Shown piece after piece: positions 17,040 through 25,493 of a DNA stretch of 64,000 nucleotides (within the stretch, counting starts at the first letter, position 1; the number at the start of each line of letters is the position of its first letter). The stretch comes from Chitinophagales bacterium (GTDB lineage: Bacteria; Bacteroidota; Bacteroidia; Chitinophagales; Saprospiraceae), in assembly GCA_017303475.1 (NCBI GenBank), contig JAFLBO010000001.1:1-64000 (forward strand). Reading direction: 5' to 3'. The notes under the pieces are model-generated. The model worked only from the letters and a program-made list of their open reading frames with translations, was not told where the DNA came from and did no database searches. A program made the position numbers and the translations under genes.

Positions 17040-17243
17040 ATGACAATTACAAAATTTGAAGACCTGAAGTGCTGGAAGGCAGCCAGAATCCTTACTAAAA
17101 GTGCCTTTTTGTGCTACCTTTTTGAGGATGTTGCATACCTCCCAATAGAGACTTTAAACCAATTGCACAAGGAAGTGGATGATGCCATTTCGCTTACTGT
17201 GGGCTTTATCCGATATTTGAACAAACAATCAAATCAGGCTTAA
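17040..17243 (+). pseudogene. Internally deleted four-helix-bundle protein remnant
   Basis: The 67-residue frame has the N-terminal start of a four-helix-bundle protein (MTITKFEDLKCWKAARILTK) fused directly to the C-terminal part (FEDVAYLPIETLNQLHKEVDDA...GFIRYLNKQS). Intact relatives are about 115-125 residues, so about 50 central residues are missing, without loss of frame. It belongs to a different subgroup from the gene at 347-715. A -7-like TATATTTG lies at 16994-17001, upstream of the start. It runs opposite to the DUF1800 and DUF1501 genes that it separates. It may still be translated, but the bundle cannot be complete. Confidence 0.7.
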
Positions 17244-17303
17244 AAACCATTTTGACAGCTTGTAATCAGTCGCTCAAATTACCACCCACACCAAGCCGAC
17301 CTC

Positions 17304-17332
17304 AACTCAAACACTCAGGCACTCAAACACTT
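17304..17332. repeat. Right microrepeat arm of the second four-helix-bundle element
   Basis: ACTCAAACACTC-type units here are the reverse complement of the GAGTGTTTGAGT units at 16687-16950, so the remnant gene lies between inverted arms. The right arm is much shorter than the left and ends at the DUF1800 stop. Confidence 0.7.
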
Positions 17333-18988
17333 CTAAAACACCTGATATTCCGGCGCATACAACATCGCATTAACCAGGCGGGAGAGTGGGATTTTTACCT
17401 CCGAGTCGTTGCCGGTGCTGAGGTAGTTTTCCCATTCGTAAACCCAGTCTTGCGCGGGTAATTGATCCAGAAATACCGTGGTGAGGAAATAATCGAGGCG
17501 CTCGGCGTCTGGCTCTTCCGGGAAGAGATAGTGGAGTAACTCTGTAACCAGTACCAAAGAATCTGATGGATCTGAAATGACTCCACTGTCGCGCACCCAG
17601 GCGGCTATATCCAGTTGGGTGCCGATGGAATCGTTGGAGCCACTGCCCCAGGCGTGGGTGCCGGTGAGCAGGATCTGAGGCAGTTTGTAACGCTGTACAA
17701 TGGTGGCTGAGTTGAAGAATTGCCGGTTGAGCGCCGGATCCTGATAATAACCGGAATATCCGGCTACATCCAATGGATAAAACAAATCCATTCCTGCCCT
17801 TGCCAGCATGCGCTCCAGCACGGCTGCGCTGTAAAAATCGCCGTAATGCTTGGCATTTTCTGCCACCGGGTCCGGCACAGGAACCTGGAAATAGTTAAGA
17901 GCCTGCAGCGATAACTCCAGCGGACTTTTTATCAAAGCGCCAAAAATTTCGTCGGTATTGGCGGAGTCGTCAGCATCGTAAAAATGTTCGCTTTGCAGCA
18001 GTTTTTCCAGTACCGGTTTGATCTCAAAATTACTGTCGGTGAGCAATTGCGCCAATGGGGCAATCACCTCATCCTCTACTTCCTGAGGTACAATTCTGGT
18101 GACAAAATAGTGGTATAGCCGGCGGCAGAACAGCTGTGTTGTGGCAGGTTGTGCAAACACCAGATCCACAAATGCCTGCAACTCTGCAATCATGCCGACT
18201 GCATCCTGGGTAGTTGCGTTAATGGTAGCTCCGCCAAAACGGGCGCTAAATACCTTGGGATTGAAATCGTGACTCTGAGGATAAGCTTTGCCAGCCGGTA
18301 TCATGGTTTCAGGATCAGTATACTGATGCCGCTGTGCATGATTGAATCCGGTAAATACCCGTGCAGCCTGGATTACATCATCCTCTGTAAACGTGGTATA
18401 ATCTCCCGGGCCGGCTGCATCTCCGCGACCAACCGTGAATAATTCAAAAAACTCACGGGCGAAGTTTTCGTTAGGGTTTTGGGAAAAGTTCTGGTCGTTG
18501 TCCAGATACCGCAACATGCAGTTGTCAGTAACCAGTTTGATTACCAGCTTTTTCAGGTTACCCAGGCTTCCCCAACGAAGCAGTGAGAGGTAGTCAAAGA
18601 ATTCCATGCTGGAGCCACTGGCGGCATCCACAGCCATAAACTGGTGGAAAAACAGCGTCATACGGTGAGAAGCGCCCGGATCATGGAGCGCTTCGTTTAC
18701 CCACCAACCCATCACAAAACGAGTCAGGTCCTGGTCGTCGGCAGGGAGTGGTGCGCTGGGGGGCTGAGGCGGATTGATCCAGGAAGTTGGCGCACCTGCG
18801 CTGGCGGAGTAGAGCGGTTGCTCCAATTGGAGCGGGGCAGGGGTGAGCAGAGCGGCAACTGCTTCGGCAGCGGTCATTCCGGCCAACTCATCCACCCTCG
18901 CACGGGTGTAACGATAGGTGGCCCGGCGTAGTAAATGCGCCGCCTTACGCCGCCCTAAAACCCCTGCAAGAGGATTTAAAGAAGCCAT
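17333..18988 (-). CDS. DUF1800 family protein
   Basis: This 551-residue protein begins LAGVLGRRKAAHLLRRATYR, the usual N-terminal motif of DUF1800, and contains the hallmark NPNENFAREFFELFTVG at about residue 165 and FCRRLYHYFVTR at about 287. DUF1800 proteins of Bacteroidota are encoded next to DUF1501 proteins and are thought to act together at the cell surface or periplasm, but their biochemistry is not established. No clear signal peptide is seen. The partner DUF1501 gene lies downstream on the same strand beyond the repeat-bearing insert, which may uncouple their expression. Confidence 0.93.
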   Translation of the reverse strand: MASLNPLAGVLGRRKAAHLLRRATYRYTRARVDELAGMTAAEAVAALLTPAPLQLEQPLYSASAGAPTSWINPPQPPSAPLPADDQDLTRFVMGWWVNEALHDPGASHRMTLFFHQFMAVDAASGSSMEFFDYLSLLRWGSLGNLKKLVIKLVTDNCMLRYLDNDQNFSQNPNENFAREFFELFTVGRGDAAGPGDYTTFTEDDVIQAARVFTGFNHAQRHQYTDPETMIPAGKAYPQSHDFNPKVFSARFGGATINATTQDAVGMIAELQAFVDLVFAQPATTQLFCRRLYHYFVTRIVPQEVEDEVIAPLAQLLTDSNFEIKPVLEKLLQSEHFYDADDSANTDEIFGALIKSPLELSLQALNYFQVPVPDPVAENAKHYGDFYSAAVLERMLARAGMDLFYPLDVAGYSGYYQDPALNRQFFNSATIVQRYKLPQILLTGTHAWGSGSNDSIGTQLDIAAWVRDSGVISDPSDSLVLVTELLHYLFPEEPDAERLDYFLTTVFLDQLPAQDWVYEWENYLSTGNDSEVKIPLSRLVNAMLYAPEYQVF

Positions 18989-19171
18989 TGAAAATCGGTT
19001 AAAAGGTTTGACTAAAAATAGTCTTCAGTGGGATTCGGAGGCGGGATGTCAAATGATCGTCGGGCGACGAAGCGATTAGGGATTAAAGGAGATATGGTAA
19101 GGAACCGGAGGATTACGCGGCATTGAACGGCAGGCTTTGGATTTTATTGGCAGGGCATGAAAGTTTTTTTA

Positions 19172-19208
19172 TAAAAAAATGAGGCTGCCGACAAAAGTCG
19201 ACAGCCTC
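19172..19208 (-). terminator. Rho-independent terminator of the 19242-21173 gene
   Basis: A 12-bp stem (19181-19192 with 19197-19208, one mismatch, AAAA loop) is followed on the minus strand by ATTTTTTTAT. Confidence 0.85.
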
Positions 19209-19241
19209 CTGATTGATATGAATTTTTATCAAAAAGTATGA

Positions 19242-21173
19242 CTATTTGGCAACCACCAGTCTAGTGATGCCAAATTGGTTTCCTTCGCTCAAGCGTACCC
19301 AGTATGCGCCATTTACCCATTGTTGGGCAGGAAGTACCAGTTGCTGGCGACCTTCAACAGAAGGCATATTGTTTTGATACACGCGTTTGCCCATCATATC
19401 GAACACTTCAACCGTTACGTCACCCTTGCCGCTGAGTGTAGCGGTCAGCAAGGTTTGGCTGGATGCAGGGTTAGGGGTCAAGGCCAGGTCAAGTGTTGGA
19501 TTAGCATCAGGTGTGAAAACGCTGCTGGTGCCTGGAATAGCTGTAGGGTCTACTTCAACCCAAAGCAGGTTATTGTCAACGAATGGGTGGTTGCCTGCAG
19601 CGGTTGGGCCAAGCAGGTGAATACCCGGATCGTAATCCTGTTGGTAAACCAGACCTACATTGCTTCCAATGTGGCGTGGAAGCATTGGATAAACATTTTC
19701 CACAAAAGGAATCAATACGGTGTCGGAAATGAATGGAGCTGCGATGATATCAAGTGGATCCCCCCAGGATTCTCCGTTGTCTGATGATTTAACCAGATAA
19801 ACGTGGCGGAAAAACTGCTGATCTGTGTTGCTGCTGCGGTACAGTTCATGCAGGGCTGCGTAACCAACGTAAATAGTGCCATCAGCGCTTGCGCCGGAAG
19901 AGGGCATGCTGGCGAGGCTCATATAGTATGGTGCAATTTCTGCAATGGCAGTGATGCCCAAAGAACCGTCGCCATCGTAGTCCAAAGCGCCGCCAATCAA
20001 CTGGAAGTTATCGGTTCCAAAGGACTCTTTCCAGTGAAGCAGGCCGTTAATGCCGGGATAAAAAGAAGAGCCAGCCGCCGGATCGGTATCAGAGTAATAC
20101 ATTTCGCCGAAGAAAACATGTACTTCACCTGAGGCATCCACGAGCAGGTTGCCTGAGCCATCTGAGCTGAACACAGCCAAAGAATCTGGCGCATTTGGAT
20201 CAGGATCCCCGATGTCATCAATAGTGTAAGAATCGCCATCAGCACCGGCATAGTTTTCCAGGGCATCAGGGAAATCGTTCACGAGCAGGGTTTCCCAGGT
20301 GTCGCCGTTATCAAACGACTTGAATACCTGAAGGTCGTTCCAGGCCGGGAATGCTGCTACAGCTACTGTGCTGCCATTAACATCAATGGCATATTCATCA
20401 GCACCGTGGGCGGTGTATTTGGTATTGTCCAGACCCGGGATTTTGACAAATTGTTTGTCCCAGGTTAAACCGCCGTCTGTAGAGCGCCAGTACAGGATGT
20501 GGCCGTTGATGCCTTCATACACTGTTCCGTTATTTCCGGTTGGCGTTGTAATCGCAATTACGTGGATATTATTTCCGGAGGTTACCAGGTGTGGCCACAG
20601 ACATCCCTGACCTGCCGGTGTTGGCAGGTTGGATTCAGTCCAGGAAGTAGCGCCTGGCGCTTTACGCATAAAGCGAAGGATGTAAGGAGTCACAGAGGTG
20701 CCGTGAGCAATAGCTACTTCGGTACCATCGTCCAGGATGCTGGCTGAAGGGAAACCGGTGCGGACAGATTCAATTCTTGCTGGATTGGCATTCCAGGTGC
20801 CACCAGAACGAGTGCTGTAACCGGTGCCACGCTCAGGGTAAGCATCAGCGCCGTCGGTAGCAAAGGTGTAAGTAGAAACCGGTTCACCGTTTGGCTTATA
20901 ATAAACCCGGGAAGGAACACAACCATAGCCATGCGCATCCCAGCGGGTAACGGCAACAAGTTCCTCAGAGTTGTTACGGTCAATGCTTCCACCAATAAAT
21001 TCATTTGGATTGATCAGGTCCGGTGTAAAGGTTTCAGGCAATACGGCCTGTTTGTTAAACGGAACCGGCTTTAGATGAGCAACCTTTGGCATGTTGTGCG
21101 GAGCAAGGGTTTGCGCGCCGGCAGTGAGCGCCATTCCGATGGAAACGGCAGAGAGCAGGTACTTTTTTAGCAT
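19242..21173 (-). CDS. Secreted sialidase-like beta-propeller with T9SS type A tail
   Basis: The 643-residue protein starts MLKKYLLSAVSIGMALTAGAQ, a signal peptide; the longer frame to 21335 is rejected because it places the signal internally. The body has BNR/Asp-box-like stretches such as STDGGLTWDK, SFDNGDTWE and SSDNGESWGDP, typical of six-bladed sialidase-like propellers. No full catalytic set (Arg triad, Tyr/Glu) can be assigned, so enzymatic activity is uncertain. The last ~85 residues form a T9SS type A domain (LALTPNPASSQ...GITRLVVAK). It diverges from the PA-domain gene at 21388. Confidence 0.85.
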   Translation of the reverse strand: MLKKYLLSAVSIGMALTAGAQTLAPHNMPKVAHLKPVPFNKQAVLPETFTPDLINPNEFIGGSIDRNNSEELVAVTRWDAHGYGCVPSRVYYKPNGEPVSTYTFATDGADAYPERGTGYSTRSGGTWNANPARIESVRTGFPSASILDDGTEVAIAHGTSVTPYILRFMRKAPGATSWTESNLPTPAGQGCLWPHLVTSGNNIHVIAITTPTGNNGTVYEGINGHILYWRSTDGGLTWDKQFVKIPGLDNTKYTAHGADEYAIDVNGSTVAVAAFPAWNDLQVFKSFDNGDTWETLLVNDFPDALENYAGADGDSYTIDDIGDPDPNAPDSLAVFSSDGSGNLLVDASGEVHVFFGEMYYSDTDPAAGSSFYPGINGLLHWKESFGTDNFQLIGGALDYDGDGSLGITAIAEIAPYYMSLASMPSSGASADGTIYVGYAALHELYRSSNTDQQFFRHVYLVKSSDNGESWGDPLDIIAAPFISDTVLIPFVENVYPMLPRHIGSNVGLVYQQDYDPGIHLLGPTAAGNHPFVDNNLLWVEVDPTAIPGTSSVFTPDANPTLDLALTPNPASSQTLLTATLSGKGDVTVEVFDMMGKRVYQNNMPSVEGRQQLVLPAQQWVNGAYWVRLSEGNQFGITRLVVAK

Positions 21174-21337
21174 GGTGCAATTTGATTGGATAAATGAAAA
21201 TAATGCCTTTGACAAATTCAGGGCAAAAAACAGCATAAATGTAAAGAGTAACGATGTTTCCAGGTCAGGGTTTTTACCCAATCTGTAAAAAACTGACCAA
21301 AAAAACGCAAAAGGGGGGTACAGTTTTTCAAACATTC

Positions 21338-21345
21338 TATCTTTG
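21338..21345 (+). promoter_or_regulatory. -7 box (TATCTTTG) of PA-domain gene 1
   Basis: TATCTTTGC exactly matches the Bacteroidota -7 consensus, 43 bp before the ATG at 21388. The identical octamer precedes the paralog at 23581 by a similar distance. Confidence 0.7.
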
Positions 21346-21387
21346 CACCTTTACAACCACAGTCAAACTTAACCTGCTCTTTTAGTT

Positions 21388-23154
21388 ATGAACAGACTTT
21401 TTCACTTTCTCCTTTTGCTGGCCCTATGCGTAGGGATGGCTTCCAACCTGAATGCACAAGGTGTTGACGGCACTGATGACGACGGTTTTGTAGTGCAGAT
21501 TACTACTCCGGCTTCCATCGCTCAAAACCTTTTCAATGCTGCTGAATGCGGCTGGGAAGGTAGCACCTATGGTCCAAGCCTCACTGCTGATCAGGCATTT
21601 TGCGGCGATGTAGTTTGGGCAAAGGACTCTTTGGGTTGCACCCCAATCACTAACAACCTGACTGGTAAAATTGCTTTGCTGCGTCGTGGTACTTGTAACT
21701 TTAGCTTGAAAGTGTACCATGCACAACAGGCTGGCGCCATTGCAGCGGTTATTACCAACCACTATGCAACGGCTACCGACGGTCCTTGCACCTGGAACAT
21801 TGGCGGTATGTCTGGCGGCGACTCTTCTGCTGCTGTTACTATCCCATCTATCCTGATTCACCGTCAAACTACTGAGCAGATTGATGCTGCTCTCAAAGCT
21901 GCTCAACCTGTAACCTTGTGCTTTGCTTTCCCACGCATGTCTGGCCCAACTTCTGCATCTATGTATGCAACTCCACTGAGCCAGGTTGATACCATGCAGG
22001 CTATCACTGTGAACTACAACAACCGTTCCGGTGCTACCCAAACTGATGTAAACCTGAAAGCTGAGTTCTTCAACCCAAGCGGTGTTTCCCTGGGTAGCGT
22101 TACCTACAACATGCCGGTTTGTGAGCCAAACGTTGACTCATTCATCGTTTTCCCTCCATTCTATGCAGCACCTGCAAAAGGTAAATTCACAGTAATGTTT
22201 ACAAATGACAAATACACTGAGTCAATTGATACCGTGTACAGCTATTTTGAACATACTGATTACACTTTTGCAACTGACAACCTTGTAGTGGATCCAGGTG
22301 GTGTTGGCCCTGCAGATGCTGATTTTGCTAATGCAAACTTCTACATCCAAAGCGGTGGTTTGTGCCTAACCGGTGATGCTCCAGCTGTAGCTACGTATGC
22401 TACTTTCGGTATTTCCAACATTGATGCCGTGTATGTTCCTGGCGACCCAGCTGCTAATATCATCGGTATTGCTGTGTACAAAGCTGACGTAGACGGTGAT
22501 GGCGCCGGCGATCTGGCATCAAGCTTTGTTGATGACCTTGGTGCTGGTCTGATCAGCTATGTTGAATACGAAATGACTGGAAATGAAGTAAACGACGAGT
22601 TTATCAGTGTGCCACTTTTTGATCTGGCAACTGGCGATCAGGGTATCAATCTTGATGCAAATGTTGGTTACTATGTTTCTCTGATTTATGATGGAACTGC
22701 TGCTGGTACCAGCGTTTGTGTTCGTTTTATCAACACTTTGGACGTAGGATACGCATCCTTCACCGGTTACCCAACTACACCGCTGTACTTCGGTCAGCTG
22801 TTTACTGGTGGCTGGTCTGGCGCAATGGTTGCACAGCGCCTGGAACTGGAAGGCTTTACTCCAGGTTCCAGCACTTCTGAGCCAAAGAGACTGGCTGATA
22901 CCAAGTTTTCCATCACGCCAAATCCTGCAAACGAATACGTTAACCTGAACCTGGACCTCGATGGTGTTAACCCATCTGTTGCAGTATCTATCCTTGATGC
23001 CAACGGCCGCGTGGCTGTAGGTACTCAGATTGAGAAAAACATCCAGGAAGGTGTAATGAACTTCAATGTGAAAAGCCTCCCATCAGGTACTTACTACATG
23101 TGGGTTCGTACCGCTGAAGGTTCTACCCTGAAGCCAATCGCTATCTGCCACTAA
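21388..23154 (+). CDS. Secreted PA-domain protein 1, T9SS type A
   Basis: A 588-residue protein with a signal peptide (about 1-23, ending SNLNAQ), then a protease-associated (PA) domain at about 30-180 marked by GKIALLRRGTCNFSLKVYHAQQAGA and IPSILIHRQTTEQIDAAL. A large beta-rich middle and a T9SS type A tail (about 505-588, SITPNPANEYVNLNL... to KPIAICH) follow. No protease catalytic residues are visible, so it is probably a binding or structural surface protein. Codon use is narrow (CCA for Pro, CGT for Arg), and the strong -7 box and terminator suggest high expression. The next gene is a close paralog. Confidence 0.88.
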   Translation: MNRLFHFLLLLALCVGMASNLNAQGVDGTDDDGFVVQITTPASIAQNLFNAAECGWEGSTYGPSLTADQAFCGDVVWAKDSLGCTPITNNLTGKIALLRRGTCNFSLKVYHAQQAGAIAAVITNHYATATDGPCTWNIGGMSGGDSSAAVTIPSILIHRQTTEQIDAALKAAQPVTLCFAFPRMSGPTSASMYATPLSQVDTMQAITVNYNNRSGATQTDVNLKAEFFNPSGVSLGSVTYNMPVCEPNVDSFIVFPPFYAAPAKGKFTVMFTNDKYTESIDTVYSYFEHTDYTFATDNLVVDPGGVGPADADFANANFYIQSGGLCLTGDAPAVATYATFGISNIDAVYVPGDPAANIIGIAVYKADVDGDGAGDLASSFVDDLGAGLISYVEYEMTGNEVNDEFISVPLFDLATGDQGINLDANVGYYVSLIYDGTAAGTSVCVRFINTLDVGYASFTGYPTTPLYFGQLFTGGWSGAMVAQRLELEGFTPGSSTSEPKRLADTKFSITPNPANEYVNLNLDLDGVNPSVAVSILDANGRVAVGTQIEKNIQEGVMNFNVKSLPSGTYYMWVRTAEGSTLKPIAICH

Positions 23155-23179
23155 TTCCTAACAGAATTAAGGTATTTGG

Positions 23180-23213
23180 GGCGTCCCGGTTTGTACCGGG
23201 ACGCCTTTTTTGT
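23180..23213 (+). terminator. Rho-independent terminator of PA-domain gene 1
   Basis: GGCGTCCCGGT (23180-23190) pairs with ACCGGGACGCC (23195-23205), followed by TTTTTT. It lies 26 bp after the stop. Confidence 0.92.
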
Positions 23214-23241
23214 TCTACCATTGCACTTTTCCTTGTTGCAT

Positions 23242-23397
23242 CTGGAAAGCGTAAAGGTTGCCCTTAGCCTCGACTTACAGGTAAATCAGGGTGAAAGCCC
23301 TTCGCTAAATGTTAAAAACCTGCCGCCTGGCGCTTACCTCATGCGAGTAAGCGGAACATTCGGCTTTACCGTTGCTCCAGTAGTAATTGTTATATAA
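23242..23397 (+). pseudogene. Orphan T9SS type A sorting-tail fragment
   Basis: Between the two PA-domain genes an open frame encodes about 50 residues ending NVKNLPPGAYLMRVSGTFGF...VVIVI, which reads like the last half of a type A sorting domain (compare NVKSLPSGTYYMWVRTAEGS in the preceding gene). No signal peptide or passenger precedes it, and the frame starts inside the upstream terminator. I read it as a leftover from a third gene copy or a deletion, not a functional gene. Confidence 0.5.
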
Positions 23398-23532
23398 TAA
23401 ATTGATTATTAAATCATTACATAATTTTATTTATGTATGTTTTAAGCGTAACGGGTCCACTGTTCTTCACGGACGAATTCCCAAATGTCGTCGATTATCC
23501 AAACGCAGGAGGTGCCAGACAGAGCAAAACAC

Positions 23533-23540
23533 TATCTTTG
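23533..23540 (+). promoter_or_regulatory. -7 box (TATCTTTG) of PA-domain gene 2
   Basis: TATCTTTGC lies 41 bp upstream of the ATG at 23581 and is the same octamer as at the paralogous gene. Confidence 0.7.
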
Positions 23541-23580
23541 CGTTTCAACAAATTATTTAACCTTAACCGTTTTTTTTGCT

Positions 23581-25386
23581 ATGAAAAAAATGAAGATACA
23601 CTTCCTCTCGCTGATGTCGGGTGCAGCCATGCTTTTTGGTCTGGCTTCTACCGCAAATGCTCAGGCACTGGGTACAGACGATGATGGATTCGTGGTTCAA
23701 ATCACCTCACCTGCAAGTATTGCACAAACCCTTGTACATGGCGCAGATGCCGGCGTATGCCAATGGATCGGCCAAAGTGATTGGGGGGCAGACGTAACCG
23801 AAGAACTTTGCGGTGAAGTAGTTTGGGCAAAAGATTCACTGGGTTGTGGTCAGCTGACTAACGCCGCTCAATTGAACGGCAAAATCGCGCTGATTCGTCG
23901 CGGTACCTGCGGCTTCTCTGTGAAAGCTTACTGGGCTAAACAAGCCGGTGCGAAAGCAGTGATCATTGTGAACCACTACACCAACCCACAGGATGGTCCT
24001 TGCACTACTTATGCAAATGCTACTCAGTTCCTGGGTGGTATGACTGGTTTGGACAGTGCAGCTGCGGCTACCATTCCGGCCATTTTCCTGGAGCGTCTGA
24101 CGGCAGAACAAATTGACGGAGCGCTGGCAGCAGGCCAAACCGTTAATGTTTGCTTTGCTTTCCCACGTCTTACCGTGCCAACATCTGCCTCCATGTATGC
24201 CACTCCTTTGAGCCAGGTAGACACTATGCAGGCTATTACGGTGTTGTACAACAACCGTTCCGGCGCTACTCAAACGGATGTTAACATCAAAGCTGAGTTC
24301 TTTAACCCAAGCGGCACAAGCCTTGGTTCCCTGACTTACAACATGCCGGTTTGCGAGCCAGGTGTGGATTCCTTCATTGTGTTCCCGCCATTCTACGCTC
24401 CACCAGCACTGGGTAAACACACCGTTCGTTTTACGAACAACAAATACAACCAGGCAATCGATACAGTGTACAGCTACTTTGAGCACACCAACTACACTTT
24501 CGCAACTGATAATCTGGTAACTGATCCAGGTGGTGTTGGTCCGGCTGATGCAGATTTCGCTGCTGCGAACTTCTATATTCAGAGCGGTGGCCTGGTGCTC
24601 ACTGGCGATGCTCCTGCTGAAGCTACGTACGCTACCTTCGGTATTGCCAATATCCAGGATGTTTTTGTGCCTGGCGACCCAACTGCCAACATTATTGGTG
24701 TTGCTGTGTACAAAGCAGACGTTGATGGCGACGGTGGTGGCGACCTTTCTACCAGCTTCATTGACGATCTTGGAGCTGGCTTGTTGAGCTACCAGGAGTA
24801 TGAAATGACTGGAAATGAGGTTAATGACGCGCTGATTCATGTTCCATTGACCGACCTGAGCACTGGTGAAAACGGTGTTCCACTTGATGCCAACTCAGGT
24901 TACTATGTATCTCTGATTTATGATGGAACGGCAGCGGGTACAGGCAAGTGTGTTCGTTTCAACAACTCCAAAGACGTAGGTTATGCTTCTTTCACTGGCT
25001 ACCCAACCACACCACTGTACTTCGGTCAGTTGTTCACTGGCGGCTGGCAGGATGCCATCGTAGTTCAGCGTTTGCAATTGGACGGCTTTGTGCCAGGTGT
25101 AAAAACTACCGAGCCTAAAGCACTGGCTGATGCAAAAATCAATATCACTCCAAATCCAGCCAGCGATTACATCAATCTGGAGCTGAAACTGGATGCTGTA
25201 AACCCATCAGTAGCTGTTTCTCTGGTGGATGCCAAAGGCCAGGTAGTGAATGGTACTCAGGTTGAACGCAACTTCCAAAACGGCGTAATGCGCATGGAAG
25301 TAGCCAACATTCCTTCAGGTGTTTACCATCTGTGGATTCGTTCCGCTGAAGGTTCTACCATGAAGAAAGTAGTAATTGCACACTAA
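23581..25386 (+). CDS. Secreted PA-domain protein 2, T9SS type A (paralog of 21388-23154)
   Basis: The 601-residue product starts MKKMKIHFLSLMSGAAMLFG, a signal peptide ending ANAQA; the frame from 23485 is rejected because the promoter lies inside it. The layout is the same as the upstream gene: PA domain (GKIALIRRGTCGFSVKAYWAKQAGA), conserved middle (TSASMYATPLSQVDTMQAITV is shared almost unchanged) and type A tail ending KKVVIAH. Divergence is highest in the first 200 residues. Narrow codon use again points to high expression. The two probably arose by tandem duplication and may form or decorate the same surface structure. Confidence 0.88.
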   Translation: MKKMKIHFLSLMSGAAMLFGLASTANAQALGTDDDGFVVQITSPASIAQTLVHGADAGVCQWIGQSDWGADVTEELCGEVVWAKDSLGCGQLTNAAQLNGKIALIRRGTCGFSVKAYWAKQAGAKAVIIVNHYTNPQDGPCTTYANATQFLGGMTGLDSAAAATIPAIFLERLTAEQIDGALAAGQTVNVCFAFPRLTVPTSASMYATPLSQVDTMQAITVLYNNRSGATQTDVNIKAEFFNPSGTSLGSLTYNMPVCEPGVDSFIVFPPFYAPPALGKHTVRFTNNKYNQAIDTVYSYFEHTNYTFATDNLVTDPGGVGPADADFAAANFYIQSGGLVLTGDAPAEATYATFGIANIQDVFVPGDPTANIIGVAVYKADVDGDGGGDLSTSFIDDLGAGLLSYQEYEMTGNEVNDALIHVPLTDLSTGENGVPLDANSGYYVSLIYDGTAAGTGKCVRFNNSKDVGYASFTGYPTTPLYFGQLFTGGWQDAIVVQRLQLDGFVPGVKTTEPKALADAKINITPNPASDYINLELKLDAVNPSVAVSLVDAKGQVVNGTQVERNFQNGVMRMEVANIPSGVYHLWIRSAEGSTMKKVVIAH

Positions 25387-25410
25387 TTGCGGCATTTACC
25401 ACTATATAAC

Positions 25411-25448
25411 AAGAGCCATCCCTTCGTTGGGGTGGCTCTTGTGTTTTA
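25411..25448 (+). terminator. Rho-independent terminator of PA-domain gene 2
   Basis: AAGAGCCATCCC pairs with GGGGTGGCTCTT, followed by GTGTTTTA, 25 bp after the stop. Confidence 0.85.
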
Positions 25449-25493
25449 ATGGGCCTCTTGCCAGGTCCGGGGCTTGTTTTTGAGACTGTACGG

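Noticed and set aside
23836..24840. 334-codon minus-strand frame opposite PA-domain gene 2
   Set aside because: Antisense shadow of a codon-biased gene with signal peptide, PA domain and sorting tail on the plus strand.
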